Assembly (NCBI GenBank): GCA_963737705.1
Contig: CAVTTP010000003.1
Location: 186,001 to 250,000, forward strand
Length of the DNA: 64,000 bases
Reading direction: 5' to 3'
DNA from: PALSA-607 sp963737705
GTDB lineage: Bacteria > Actinomycetota > Actinomycetes > Acidothermales > Acidothermaceae
Within the stretch, counting starts at the first letter, position 1, and each line of letters opens with the position of its first letter. This document shows positions 17,867 through 26,596 of the stretch, piece after piece. A model generated the notes under the pieces. That model did not search any database, was not told the origin of the DNA, and saw only the letters and a list, made by a program, of their open reading frames with translations. The position numbers and the translations under genes are program-made.

Positions 17867-19001
17867 TTGCTCGGCGGTAGGCGGCCAGCGTTTGCGACGC
17901 GCAGCGTTCCCACGTGAAGGTCGCGGCCCACGCTCGGCGCTCTTCGCGGCTGGCGTCGTCGGCTTCCAACGTGATGCGCAACGTCGCGGCCAACGCCTCG
18001 ACATCGCCGACAGGCACGTACTGCGCCAAGCCACCGGTCACCTCGCGCAGCACCGGGATATCGCTGGCGACAACGGGAACTCCGCACGCGAACGCCTCCA
18101 GCGCTGGCAACCCGAAGCCTTCATAACGCGACGGCAACACCAGCGCCGCGGCTCCTGCCGTTAAGGCGCGCAGATCGGCTTGAGGTAGGTAACCGGGCCA
18201 CACCACGTCGTCCGGGCTGAATTCGACCTCACCCCACCCGGCCGTACCCGCGAGCACGAGCGGTGGCGTGTTCGGCTCTTCGCGCCGCAGCGATCTGTGC
18301 GCTGCGATGAGGACGGGCAAGTTCTTGCGCGGCTCGAGCGTGCCGACGAACAGCAAGTAGCGCGGCGGAATCCCATGTGCCTCACGCCACTGCGGGGACG
18401 GCGGGGTGGTGGCCGCCCATGCCGGATCCACCCCGAGCGGCGTCACGACGATTCGATCGCGTTCGGTCTTGTAGACCGTGGCCAGGTCGTCGGCCGCGGC
18501 TTGCGACGGCGTCACGATGACCCGCGCGCGATCGAGTGCCCGCGGCACCAGCCGCTGGTAGGCGAGTGACGTGCGGTCGACGGTTTCTGCGTGCAAGACA
18601 AATCCGAGGTCGTGGATCGTGACGACACCGGCCGCATGGCGGGTCGGCGGTAACACGAAGTTTGTGGCGTGGAACACATCGACGGCGCCGCTGAACATCT
18701 CCACCGGTGGCACGCTGCCGCGACTCCAGGCCGCCCGGAGAAGTCGCGCCGGAGCACGCCTCGACTGCACTCGGTACTCGGGCCGCTCTGTCTCGCTCAG
18801 CTCGCCGGCCTCGCTGATGTCGAGTTGCATGCCACGCAATTCGGACTGGCCGCGCCAGGTGAATGCGGTCAGAACAACCTCGAGCTCGGGCTCCTTGGCA
18901 AGGGCGGCGGCCAGATGCGCGACGTAATGGCCGATGCCGGTGCGGGTGCCGAGCAACGGGGTGGCGTCAAGCGCGACTCGCACTCGGGCATGTTCGCACA
19001 C
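17853..19001 (-). CDS. GT4 family glycosyltransferase
   Basis: 382 residues from GTG 19001; GTG 18983 (V-R-V-A-L-D-A-T) is an equally good start by homology, and neither has a clear ribosome site. GT-B fold: N-terminal domain with ALDATPLLGTRTGIGHYV, then the mannosyltransferase-like hinge LFVGTLEPRKNLPVLI, and the donor-binding segment SRYEGFGLPALEAFACGVPVVASDIPVLREV containing the E-x7-E pair of GT4 retaining enzymes. Cytoplasmic, probably adding mannose, rhamnose or a related sugar to the lipid-linked glycan. Divergent from wzm; a 21-base tandem repeat lies between them. Confidence 0.92.
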   Translation of the reverse strand: MCEHARVRVALDATPLLGTRTGIGHYVAHLAAALAKEPELEVVLTAFTWRGQSELRGMQLDISEAGELSETERPEYRVQSRRAPARLLRAAWSRGSVPPVEMFSGAVDVFHATNFVLPPTRHAAGVVTIHDLGFVLHAETVDRTSLAYQRLVPRALDRARVIVTPSQAAADDLATVYKTERDRIVVTPLGVDPAWAATTPPSPQWREAHGIPPRYLLFVGTLEPRKNLPVLIAAHRSLRREEPNTPPLVLAGTAGWGEVEFSPDDVVWPGYLPQADLRALTAGAAALVLPSRYEGFGLPALEAFACGVPVVASDIPVLREVTGGLAQYVPVGDVEALAATLRITLEADDASREERRAWAATFTWERCASQTLAAYRRAIATP

Positions 19002-19019
19002 GTCGCACGCGTCGCACTG

Positions 19020-19082
19020 GCACGGGCGCTGCGCGCCGCTACACGGGCGCTGCGCGCCGCTACACGGGCGCTGCGCGCGGTA
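19020..19082. repeat. Three tandem 21-base repeats between divergent GT4 and wzm genes
   Basis: Units at 19020-19040, 19041-19061 and 19062-19082, the first two nearly identical, each built on ACACGGGCGCTGCGCG. They lie in the intergenic region that must hold the promoters for both genes. Confidence 0.75.
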
Positions 19083-19124
19083 AACCGGATGGTTCGCGCG
19101 GTTGACGTAACATGGGACGTCGCC

Positions 19125-20000
19125 GTGAGCCCAGGCCCCGCCACACCTGCGCCGTCCCCCGCGGCCGCCTACCCCGGAAGCGAGTTACCTGCTGTGACCC
19201 AGATGGCGGAGATGTGGCGCTATCGCGGGCTTATCGGCAACTTCGCGAGTCGCGAGCTGAAGTCGAAGTACAAGCACAGCGTGCTCGGTTGGACGTGGTC
19301 GCTGATCAACCCGGCGGCCACTCTCGCGGTTTACACCTTGGTGTTCTCCACCATCTTCCGTGCCACGCCTCCCAAGGCGCACAACGGCATGACGACCTAC
19401 GTCATCTACCTCTTCATCGCGCTTGTCGCCTGGAACTTCTTCAGCAACGTCGTCAACGGCAGCATGGCGGCGCTTATCGGAGCAGGTCCGCTACTGAAGA
19501 AGATTTACTTCCCGCCGTACGCGCCGGTGATCGGCAACTCGTTCTCGGCTCTGGTGCAGACCTTCATCGAGGCGGGCGTATTGCTCGTCGTCCTGTTCGG
19601 TGTCGGCAACCCATCCTGGTCGATGTTATTCACTCCGATCATCTTGTCGCTGTTGCTCGTGTTCGCCTCGGGCATCGGGTTGATGTTCGCGCTCTTCAAC
19701 GTGTATTACCGCGACGTCAGCTACCTCGTGTCGATCGTCATGCAGCTGCTCTTCTACTCGACGCCCGTCATCTGGGCGCCGTCTCAGTTGCTGGTCAGGA
19801 AGCACGGACACTTCGCGATCGAGGTCCTTTCGAAGAGCCCGATGTATCAGTACGTCGAGGGGTTTCGCGATGCGCTGTGGACAGGCACCGTCCCTGGTTG
19901 GTCTCGGTGGGTGTGGATGGTGGTCTCCGCGATCGTCAGCATCACCGTGGGGCTGTTCGTGTTCAACCGCGGGTCGCGCGATGTCGGTGAAGAACTGTGA
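19125..20000 (+). CDS. wzm: Polysaccharide ABC transporter permease
   Basis: 291 residues from GTG 19125, with GGGA seven bases upstream; the frame is open further back but only through the tandem repeat and low-complexity Ala/Pro codons. About 35 polar residues precede the ABC-2 type permease domain: an amphipathic start (MWRYRGLIGNFASRELKSKY) and six membrane segments. With the next gene product it forms the exporter that moves a completed lipid-linked glycan from cytoplasm to outer face. The GTGA overlap with wzt supports one complex. Confidence 0.93.
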   Translation: MSPGPATPAPSPAAAYPGSELPAVTQMAEMWRYRGLIGNFASRELKSKYKHSVLGWTWSLINPAATLAVYTLVFSTIFRATPPKAHNGMTTYVIYLFIALVAWNFFSNVVNGSMAALIGAGPLLKKIYFPPYAPVIGNSFSALVQTFIEAGVLLVVLFGVGNPSWSMLFTPIILSLLLVFASGIGLMFALFNVYYRDVSYLVSIVMQLLFYSTPVIWAPSQLLVRKHGHFAIEVLSKSPMYQYVEGFRDALWTGTVPGWSRWVWMVVSAIVSITVGLFVFNRGSRDVGEEL

Positions 20001-21265
20001 GCGCGCTGTCGCCTGACGGCCGACCGCCTGCGGTCTTGGTCGACCACGTCACCAAAGAGTTCAAGCTGTACAAGGACCGGCGTACCAGCTTGAAGGAGAG
20101 ATTCACCAAGCGACGTCCGAGCCGCTTCGACATGTTCAGAGCGCTCGACAACATCAGTCTGAACGTGCCAGCCGGCAGCACCTACGGCCTGATCGGTTCG
20201 AACGGTTCGGGCAAGTCGACGTTGCTGAAACTGATGGCCAACATCCACCGGCCGACCAGCGGGTCGATCACGCACGCGGGCCGGATCTCGGCGCTGCTCG
20301 AACTCGGCGCTGGCTTCCACCCCGAGCTTTCCGGTCGCGACAACGTCTACTTGAACGGCTCGATCCTCGGCATGACCCGCAAGCAGGTCGACGCCGCGAT
20401 GGACGCGATCATCGACTTCAGCGGCATCGAAGAGTTCATCGATACCCCCGTCAAGGTCTACTCGAGTGGTATGTACGTGCGGCTCGGCTTCTCGATCGCC
20501 GTAAACCTCGACCCCGAGATCCTCATCATCGACGAGATCATCGCGGTCGGCGACGAGGAGTTCCAGCGTCGCTGCTTCGACTACCTCTACGAACTTCGCA
20601 AGCGCGGCGTCACCATCATCTTCGTGTCGCACAGCCTGCCGCTCGTGCAGACCTTGTGCGACCGCGCGGCCTGGATCGAGAAGGGTGTGCTGCGCGCCGA
20701 GGGCTCTGCGCTCGAGGTCGTCGACGAGTACATCGCGACGGTCAACAAGGCCGAGCGGGTGCGCTTGGACTCTGAGGGCCACGGCCGGGCCGACGGAGAT
20801 CTCGAACGGCGCGGCGGCGGCGAGGCGACCGTCACGGCTGTCACGTTCATCGGCTCCGACGGCGAGCCCACCTTGGCGGCCATCGCCGGCGAGCGACTGA
20901 CGCTGCGGATCGCCTACCAGGCGAGCACGCCGATCGACGATGCAGTGTTCGGGTTGGCGTTCCACACCGAGTCGGGTGTTCTGGTCAGCGGACCCAACTC
21001 GGAGTTCGGCGGCATTCACAGCGGCCGGATCTATGGCCGCGGTCACATCGACTACACCGTCGATTCGCTGGCATTGACCCCGGCCACGTACCTTGTTTCA
21101 GCGGCAATTACTGACATCACCTTGTTGCACGTGTTCGACTATCGCGACAGGGCATTCACCCTCGCCGTCCAGCCGGGTAAATCGCCCGACCGCAACGGCG
21201 TGGTGACCCTTGACGGGCATTGGGCGCCACCGATCTCAGGAACCGGAACGGAGCTTTCGCAGTGA
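19997..21265 (+). CDS. wzt: Polysaccharide ABC transporter ATPase with C-terminal binding domain
   Basis: 422 residues. ATPase domain (1-250): Walker A GSNGSGKST, signature YSSGMYVRLGFS (typical of teichoic acid/O-antigen exporters), Walker B EILIIDEIIAVGDEEF, H-loop VSHSLP. Residues about 270-415 form a beta-rich Wzt_C-like domain (TVTAVTFIGSDG, VSAAITDI), which in E. coli O9a-type systems recognises the end of the finished chain. Such a domain usually goes with a terminating modification made by a methyltransferase or kinase; the next gene starts with a methyltransferase domain and overlaps by GTGA. This strongly suggests chain capping before export. Confidence 0.94.
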   Translation: MSALSPDGRPPAVLVDHVTKEFKLYKDRRTSLKERFTKRRPSRFDMFRALDNISLNVPAGSTYGLIGSNGSGKSTLLKLMANIHRPTSGSITHAGRISALLELGAGFHPELSGRDNVYLNGSILGMTRKQVDAAMDAIIDFSGIEEFIDTPVKVYSSGMYVRLGFSIAVNLDPEILIIDEIIAVGDEEFQRRCFDYLYELRKRGVTIIFVSHSLPLVQTLCDRAAWIEKGVLRAEGSALEVVDEYIATVNKAERVRLDSEGHGRADGDLERRGGGEATVTAVTFIGSDGEPTLAAIAGERLTLRIAYQASTPIDDAVFGLAFHTESGVLVSGPNSEFGGIHSGRIYGRGHIDYTVDSLALTPATYLVSAAITDITLLHVFDYRDRAFTLAVQPGKSPDRNGVVTLDGHWAPPISGTGTELSQ

Positions 21266-24200
21266 GAGTCAATCTCGGGTGTGGCCAGGCCTACATGGAG
21301 GGCTGGACGAACGTCGACGCCAGCCCCGACGTCAAGGCTGACATCCACCTTGACGCCGCGGAGTTTGTGCGCCAGTACGGCGACCAGGTCGACGAGGTCT
21401 ACATGGGCCACGTCTTCGAGCACTTGATGCCCGGCTACGCGGCGTCGTTGCTGCGCCTGCTCAATGAGCGGTTGCGTCCGGGTGCAGTGATCTCGGTGGT
21501 TACTCCCGACATGCGGGCGATTTTCGAGGCCTATCTCGCTGGTGAGATCGACAACGACAAGCTGAACGCGTCGTTCATCTACTCCTATGTGCAGCCTTCG
21601 CATCACGTGTGGTGCTACGACGAGGCAACGTTGCTCGAGCTGTTTCGCCGCGCCGGCCTTGCCGACGCCGAGCCGATCCGCGACGTCACGTCATATCCGC
21701 CGGTGTTTCACAAGGAGGGGCCCGAATCGGAGTGGCAGTGCGGGGTCCGCGCACTTGCTGCCGGGCACGAGGTCTCGCCGATCGACGTCGCCGTCAACCA
21801 GCTCGACGGCGTTGATCGCTCCGGATACGTCACGAGCAATGTCGACGCCGTCACGACAGAACACGAGCTGCTCAACCGGGTCGAAGGCTTGCGCGACGCG
21901 CTGATCCGCGAATACAAGCGCCGCCAAGCCCTCGAGGCCAGAGTGGCCGGCCTCATCGCAGCTACCGACACCCAGACCGATGCAGCAGCTGCGCCCACGC
22001 AGCCTGCGCCTGTTCCAGTCTCGACAGTCGGCGGGCGACGCGCCGAACCCAAGCCTGCGACGATCGCGGAGCCGGCAGGCGAAGCGTCTTCTGCACCTCG
22101 GCTGCTGAGTGCCGCTGGCGCGAAAGAGCGCGCGTTCGACGTAGTCAAGCGCACGCTGCCAGCCGGATCCAAGTCGCGCAACATCGTAAGAGGCGGCCTG
22201 CTCGCCTATCGCGAGAGCCGTCGGGTTTCTCGTGATGTCCGCGCGCTGCTCGCCGAGAGCGGTGTGGTCGAGCCTCACGAGCCGACCTATCACGGATGGT
22301 ACCGACGGAATCGTGCAACTCCTGCAGAGTTGAAGGCGCAACGTGACGCGTCCATCGCTGCATCGCACCCGCTCCGCGTCCTTGTCGTCGTTTTCACCGG
22401 ACCAGAAGAAAACGGCAACGCCACGGCGACAGTCGAGAGCGTGCGTAGGCAGTCGTGGCAGCACTGGGAAGTCGAAGTGTGCGCCGACGCAGCGCACGCA
22501 CCCGACATCAGCGGCGAGAACGTCCGCGTGCGCGAAGGCGACACTCGCGTCACGGCGGCTCACTACGCCATTGCCGAGTCCGATGCCGATTTCGTGGTCC
22601 TGCTCGACGCAGGCGACCGGCTAACCAAGGACTGCCTGTACCAGGTCGCGCGAGCTGCCTGGCAGGACCCGTTCGTCGATCTCGTGACATGGGACGACGA
22701 TTTGCTGGGCCGCGACGGTCGCCGCCACGACCCGCGATTCCGGCCGTCCTGGTCGCCCGAGTCGATGCTCGGCGCGGGATACCTCGGTCAGTCCTTTGCG
22801 ATCAGGCGGCGGCGGGCGATGTTCGCCGGCAACTTGCGCAACGGCTACGGCGGAGCCACCCGCTGGGATCTGTTGCTGCGTTCCGATCTTGATGCCGAAC
22901 GCGTCGTACGGGTGCCGCGCGTTCTCGCCCACCTGCGGCAGCGGCGGCAGGGCCTGAACCCCGACGGTGTGCGGGTCGTGCAGGAAGCGCTCGAGAACCG
23001 TGGCGTTCCGGCAGTTGCCGAACTCGGCGAGCACTCTGTGCGGTTGCGCTGGCAGCTTGAGAACTGGCCGCACGTCACGATCGTGATTCCGACCAGGCAC
23101 AACCGGGCGATGCTGTCGAAGGTGCTGCCTGGCCTCGCGTCGACCGACTACCCGTCGTTCGACGTCCGCATCATCGACAACGGCGGCCAGTCGCAGGCCA
23201 ACGACGCCTGGTACGCGGAGCACTCCACCGGCATCGATTTAAGCGTTCAATGGTGGACAGAGACGCCCTTCAACTACTCGCGGGTCAACAACGCAGCCGC
23301 GGCAGGTGCACGCGGTGAGGTGCTTGTCTTCCTCAACGACGACATCGAGTTGCGCGACCATTCGTGGTTGCGAGAGATCGTCGGCTGGGCGTCGCGGCCA
23401 GAGATCGGCGTCGCCGGCCTCCAGCTCACCCGTGCCGACGGCAAGATCCAGCACGCCGGTGTCATCCTCGGCATGGGTGGATTCGCCGACCATGTGTTCG
23501 AGGGCATGGAGCCAGGTTCCGATTCATTGATGGGCCCCACCGACTGGTACCGCAACGTGCTCGCCGTCACGGGCGCTTGCCTGGCGATTCGGCGGGAGAC
23601 GTTCGACCGCGTGGGCGGTTTCGACGAGCGGTTCATCCTCTGCGGCAGTGACGTCGCCATTGGCCTCGACACCACCCAGCTCGGGCTCCGCAACATGTGC
23701 TCACCGTTCGGTGGCGTGCGACACCTCGAATCAGCAACCCGTGGCACGCAGATCCCGACCGAAGACTTCTTCGCCAGCTACTGGCGGTACAACCCGTGGC
23801 TGTTCGGCAACGGTGATCCGTACTTCTCACCGAACCTCTCGCTCTCGAGCCGCAAGCCGAAACTGCGCGGCCTCCAAGAGCCGACTCCGGCGAGCAGGTT
23901 GGCTGGCCCGTTGGGGCGTGACTTCCAGGTCTTCCGGCAGCGCAGCGACGCGGCCGAGTCGACGATGCTCGCCGACACCTGCCGGGTCAGCGACGTCGAC
24001 GTCGCCGCGATCGCCAACTTGCACGCGGCTAACGCAGCACACCTCGACGTCAAGACGATCAACTGGTTCATCCCGGATATCGACTCGCCGTTCTACGGCG
24101 GCATCAACACGGCACTTCGGTTGGCTGACTACCTCCACCGAAACCACGGCGTGCAGAACCGTTTCGTGGTGTGGGGGAACGGCCCTGACTTCTTCGTGCG

Positions 24201-25113
24201 GTCGGCGATCACTGCTGCGTTCCCGTCGCTGGCCGACAGCGAGATCAGCTTCTTCGATGGACCCGACAGCGCGAGCCTCGAACTCGTGCCACCAGCTGAT
24301 GCGTCGATCGCAACGCTGTGGCTCACGGCCTACGCTGTCGCGCGGGCGCAGAACACGAAGCGGAAGTTCTACTTGGTCCAAGACTTCGAGCCGATGTTCT
24401 ACCCGGCGAGCACGTCGTACGCACTCGCAGAGGAGACGTACCGACTCGGTCTCTACGCGTTGTGCAACACCGAGAACCTGCGACAGATCTACGCCGACGA
24501 ATATGGCGGCAAGGGCATGAGCTTCATGCCGGCGATCGATCCTTCAGTGTTCCACGCGCATGACCGGCCGTTCCGTTCCGACGACACGCCCACGACGGTG
24601 TTCGTCTACGCGCGGCCAGGACACTGGCGCAACTGCTGGGAGCTCGCATCTCTTGCGCTGCGCGAGTTGAAGGAACGACTCGGCGACGGCGTCCGCGTTG
24701 TCACCGCCGGTTCTTGGGCGACAGATCCTGACGCTGCCGACGCGATCAAGCAGCTTGGACTCCTTCCGTACAAGGCAACCGGCGAGCTTTATCGGCACTG
24801 CGACGTGGGTCTCGCGCTTACGGTCTCGAAGCATCCGTCGTACCTGCCGCTCGAGCTGATGGCGTGCGGCGTGCCCGTTGTCGCGTTCGACAATTCCTGG
24901 GGTCATTGGATTCTCAAGGATGGTGAGAACTCGCTACTTGCGCGGCGCACTGTCCCCGGTCTCGTCGATGCGATGGAGCGCATGGTCGTCGACCCCGAAC
25001 TGCGCCGCCGATTGGCCGCCAACGCCGTCGCCGACATTGCTGCGCACCACGGCAGTTGGGATGCTGCATTTCGCGGCATCTACGACTACCTGTGCGATCC
25101 AGAGAATCACTGA
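21262..25113 (+). CDS. Fusion: SAM methyltransferase, two GT2 domains and a WsaF-like GT4 domain
   Basis: 1283 residues from GTG 21262, with GGAG about 8 bases upstream. Domain order: class I methyltransferase (1-165; NLGCGQAYMEGWTNVD, GHVFEHLMPG); Ala/Pro-rich linker with a short coiled stretch (200-290); degenerate GT2 domain (about 370-590; LLDAGD); full GT2 domain (about 605-870; VTIVIPTRHN, FLNDDIE, GACLAIRRETFDRVGGFDERF); GT4 domain like rhamnosyltransferase WsaF (about 925-1283; NWFIPDIDSPFYGGI, YLVQDFEPMFYP, ELMACGVPVVAFD). Likely a cytoplasmic machine that extends and caps the exported glycan, with the methyl group as length or export signal. No break or frameshift seen. Confidence 0.9.
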   Translation: MRVNLGCGQAYMEGWTNVDASPDVKADIHLDAAEFVRQYGDQVDEVYMGHVFEHLMPGYAASLLRLLNERLRPGAVISVVTPDMRAIFEAYLAGEIDNDKLNASFIYSYVQPSHHVWCYDEATLLELFRRAGLADAEPIRDVTSYPPVFHKEGPESEWQCGVRALAAGHEVSPIDVAVNQLDGVDRSGYVTSNVDAVTTEHELLNRVEGLRDALIREYKRRQALEARVAGLIAATDTQTDAAAAPTQPAPVPVSTVGGRRAEPKPATIAEPAGEASSAPRLLSAAGAKERAFDVVKRTLPAGSKSRNIVRGGLLAYRESRRVSRDVRALLAESGVVEPHEPTYHGWYRRNRATPAELKAQRDASIAASHPLRVLVVVFTGPEENGNATATVESVRRQSWQHWEVEVCADAAHAPDISGENVRVREGDTRVTAAHYAIAESDADFVVLLDAGDRLTKDCLYQVARAAWQDPFVDLVTWDDDLLGRDGRRHDPRFRPSWSPESMLGAGYLGQSFAIRRRRAMFAGNLRNGYGGATRWDLLLRSDLDAERVVRVPRVLAHLRQRRQGLNPDGVRVVQEALENRGVPAVAELGEHSVRLRWQLENWPHVTIVIPTRHNRAMLSKVLPGLASTDYPSFDVRIIDNGGQSQANDAWYAEHSTGIDLSVQWWTETPFNYSRVNNAAAAGARGEVLVFLNDDIELRDHSWLREIVGWASRPEIGVAGLQLTRADGKIQHAGVILGMGGFADHVFEGMEPGSDSLMGPTDWYRNVLAVTGACLAIRRETFDRVGGFDERFILCGSDVAIGLDTTQLGLRNMCSPFGGVRHLESATRGTQIPTEDFFASYWRYNPWLFGNGDPYFSPNLSLSSRKPKLRGLQEPTPASRLAGPLGRDFQVFRQRSDAAESTMLADTCRVSDVDVAAIANLHAANAAHLDVKTINWFIPDIDSPFYGGINTALRLADYLHRNHGVQNRFVVWGNGPDFFVRSAITAAFPSLADSEISFFDGPDSASLELVPPADASIATLWLTAYAVARAQNTKRKFYLVQDFEPMFYPASTSYALAEETYRLGLYALCNTENLRQIYADEYGGKGMSFMPAIDPSVFHAHDRPFRSDDTPTTVFVYARPGHWRNCWELASLALRELKERLGDGVRVVTAGSWATDPDAADAIKQLGLLPYKATGELYRHCDVGLALTVSKHPSYLPLELMACGVPVVAFDNSWGHWILKDGENSLLARRTVPGLVDAMERMVVDPELRRRLAANAVADIAAHHGSWDAAFRGIYDYLCDPENH

Positions 25114-25118
25114 CGCCG

Positions 25119-26435
25119 GTGGAGGTCGTGCGGCGCCGAGTTGCGGTCGTCACGACCGAACCGTTGAGTGCGGAGCTCGCCGGCCCGGCGATCCGTGCGG
25201 TCGAACTCGGGCGCGCTCTCGCGACTGAGCATGATGTCGAGGTCGCATCGACCGCTTCGTGCAGTGGGAATGGCCCCGACAGTAACTGGCTGTTCGCCGA
25301 CATCGATGGGCTGCGTGCGCTTGCAACACGATGTGAGGTTCTCGTGCTCGGCGGCGACGTGCTCGCAGCCAATGCGTGGCTGGCCGACGCAGGGCCGGCG
25401 ATCGTCGTTGATCTCTATGACCCGTTCCACCTCGAGCAGCTCGAACAGGCGCGCGATCTCGGCGAAGCCGAGCGTCGCAGGGTCATGTTCGGCACGATCG
25501 ATGTGCTGAACGCGCAGGCCGTGCTCGCCGACACGTTCTTGTGCGCGTCGGGCCGCCAACGAGACATGTGGCTTGGTCATCTCGCGGCGTGCGGGCGCAT
25601 CAATCCGGTGACCTACGACGCCGACCCGACCCTTCGCTCGCTGCTGCGAGTCGTGCCTTTCGGTGTCGCGAGCCAGCCGCCGGGCGGCCCGCCAGCGCTA
25701 AGAGGCGTCGTTCGCGGCATCGGTGTCGATGACGAGATCTTGCTGTGGGGCGGCGGCATTTACAACTGGTTCGACCCCACCACGCTGATCCGGGCCGTGG
25801 ACAAATTGCGGGCGACTCGACCAAACCTGCGGTTGGTGTTCATGGGTGTGCAGCATCCGAACCCCGTGGTCAAAACGATGCGCGCCGCGGTTGAGGCATG
25901 GGAACTGTCGAACGAACTCGAGCTGACCGACGTCCACGTCTTCTTCTCTGACTCTTTCTCATCCGGCTGGATTCCCTACGCCGAGCGCGGCCGCTACCTC
26001 GCCGACGCGACCATCGGCGTCAGCACGCATCATGATCATGTCGAGACCGCGTTCTCGTTTCGCACCCGGATCCTCGACTACTTCTGGGCCGGGCTGCCTG
26101 TCGTCACGACGCGCGGCGATGCGCTCGCCGAAGTCATCGAGCGCGCGGGTGCGGGTCGCACCGTTGCTCCAGGGGACGTCGATGGGCTGGCCTCGGCGAT
26201 CAACGAATTACTGGACGACGCCTCGGCGCGTGAGTCGGCCGCCGCGGCTAGCGCGCGCCTCGCCGACGACTACCGATGGTCGGTCGTCGCCCAGCCGTTG
26301 CTCGAGTTCTGCCGCAATCCCTATCGAGCGCCCGATCTCACCGACCCGGCAACGCGCGCGGAGATTCTCGGCCGCGCACGCCCCGCGCCAACGAGAAGCC
26401 TGACCACGCGCATCGCCTCGCGCCTCCGCAAGTAG
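25119..26435 (+). CDS. GT4-like glycosyltransferase
   Basis: 438 residues. GTG 25119 is the first usable start after the previous stop; GAGAA lies about 11 bases upstream, and GTG 25128 is an alternative. GT-B fold: N-terminal AVVTTEPLSAELAGPAIRA, hinge region LLWGGGIYNWFDPTTLI, C-terminal FRTRILDYFWAGLPVVTTRGDALAEVI (donor site). The N-terminal half resembles the group that works with WsaF-type enzymes in rhamnan assembly. Last gene of the wzm-wzt run; a basic tail (SRLRK) may touch the membrane. Confidence 0.88.
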   Translation: MEVVRRRVAVVTTEPLSAELAGPAIRAVELGRALATEHDVEVASTASCSGNGPDSNWLFADIDGLRALATRCEVLVLGGDVLAANAWLADAGPAIVVDLYDPFHLEQLEQARDLGEAERRRVMFGTIDVLNAQAVLADTFLCASGRQRDMWLGHLAACGRINPVTYDADPTLRSLLRVVPFGVASQPPGGPPALRGVVRGIGVDDEILLWGGGIYNWFDPTTLIRAVDKLRATRPNLRLVFMGVQHPNPVVKTMRAAVEAWELSNELELTDVHVFFSDSFSSGWIPYAERGRYLADATIGVSTHHDHVETAFSFRTRILDYFWAGLPVVTTRGDALAEVIERAGAGRTVAPGDVDGLASAINELLDDASARESAAAASARLADDYRWSVVAQPLLEFCRNPYRAPDLTDPATRAEILGRARPAPTRSLTTRIASRLRK

Positions 26436-26596
26436 CCGCCCCGCGCTCGCCTCCGCGTGTCCCGCCGTCCCCGCTCCAATGCGGCCCGAACCGCCGTGTC
26501 CTGCGGGGGCATTGGGAATCGTGCGGTTAGTGTGACAAGGCTGACAACGTTGTGGGGCTCGCCGTAGCCGTGCCCACGAGCCTCCGGGAGTGCCGA

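Noticed and set aside
19847..21046. Long minus-strand frame opposite wzt
   Set aside because: Antisense to Walker and signature motifs; no domain of its own.
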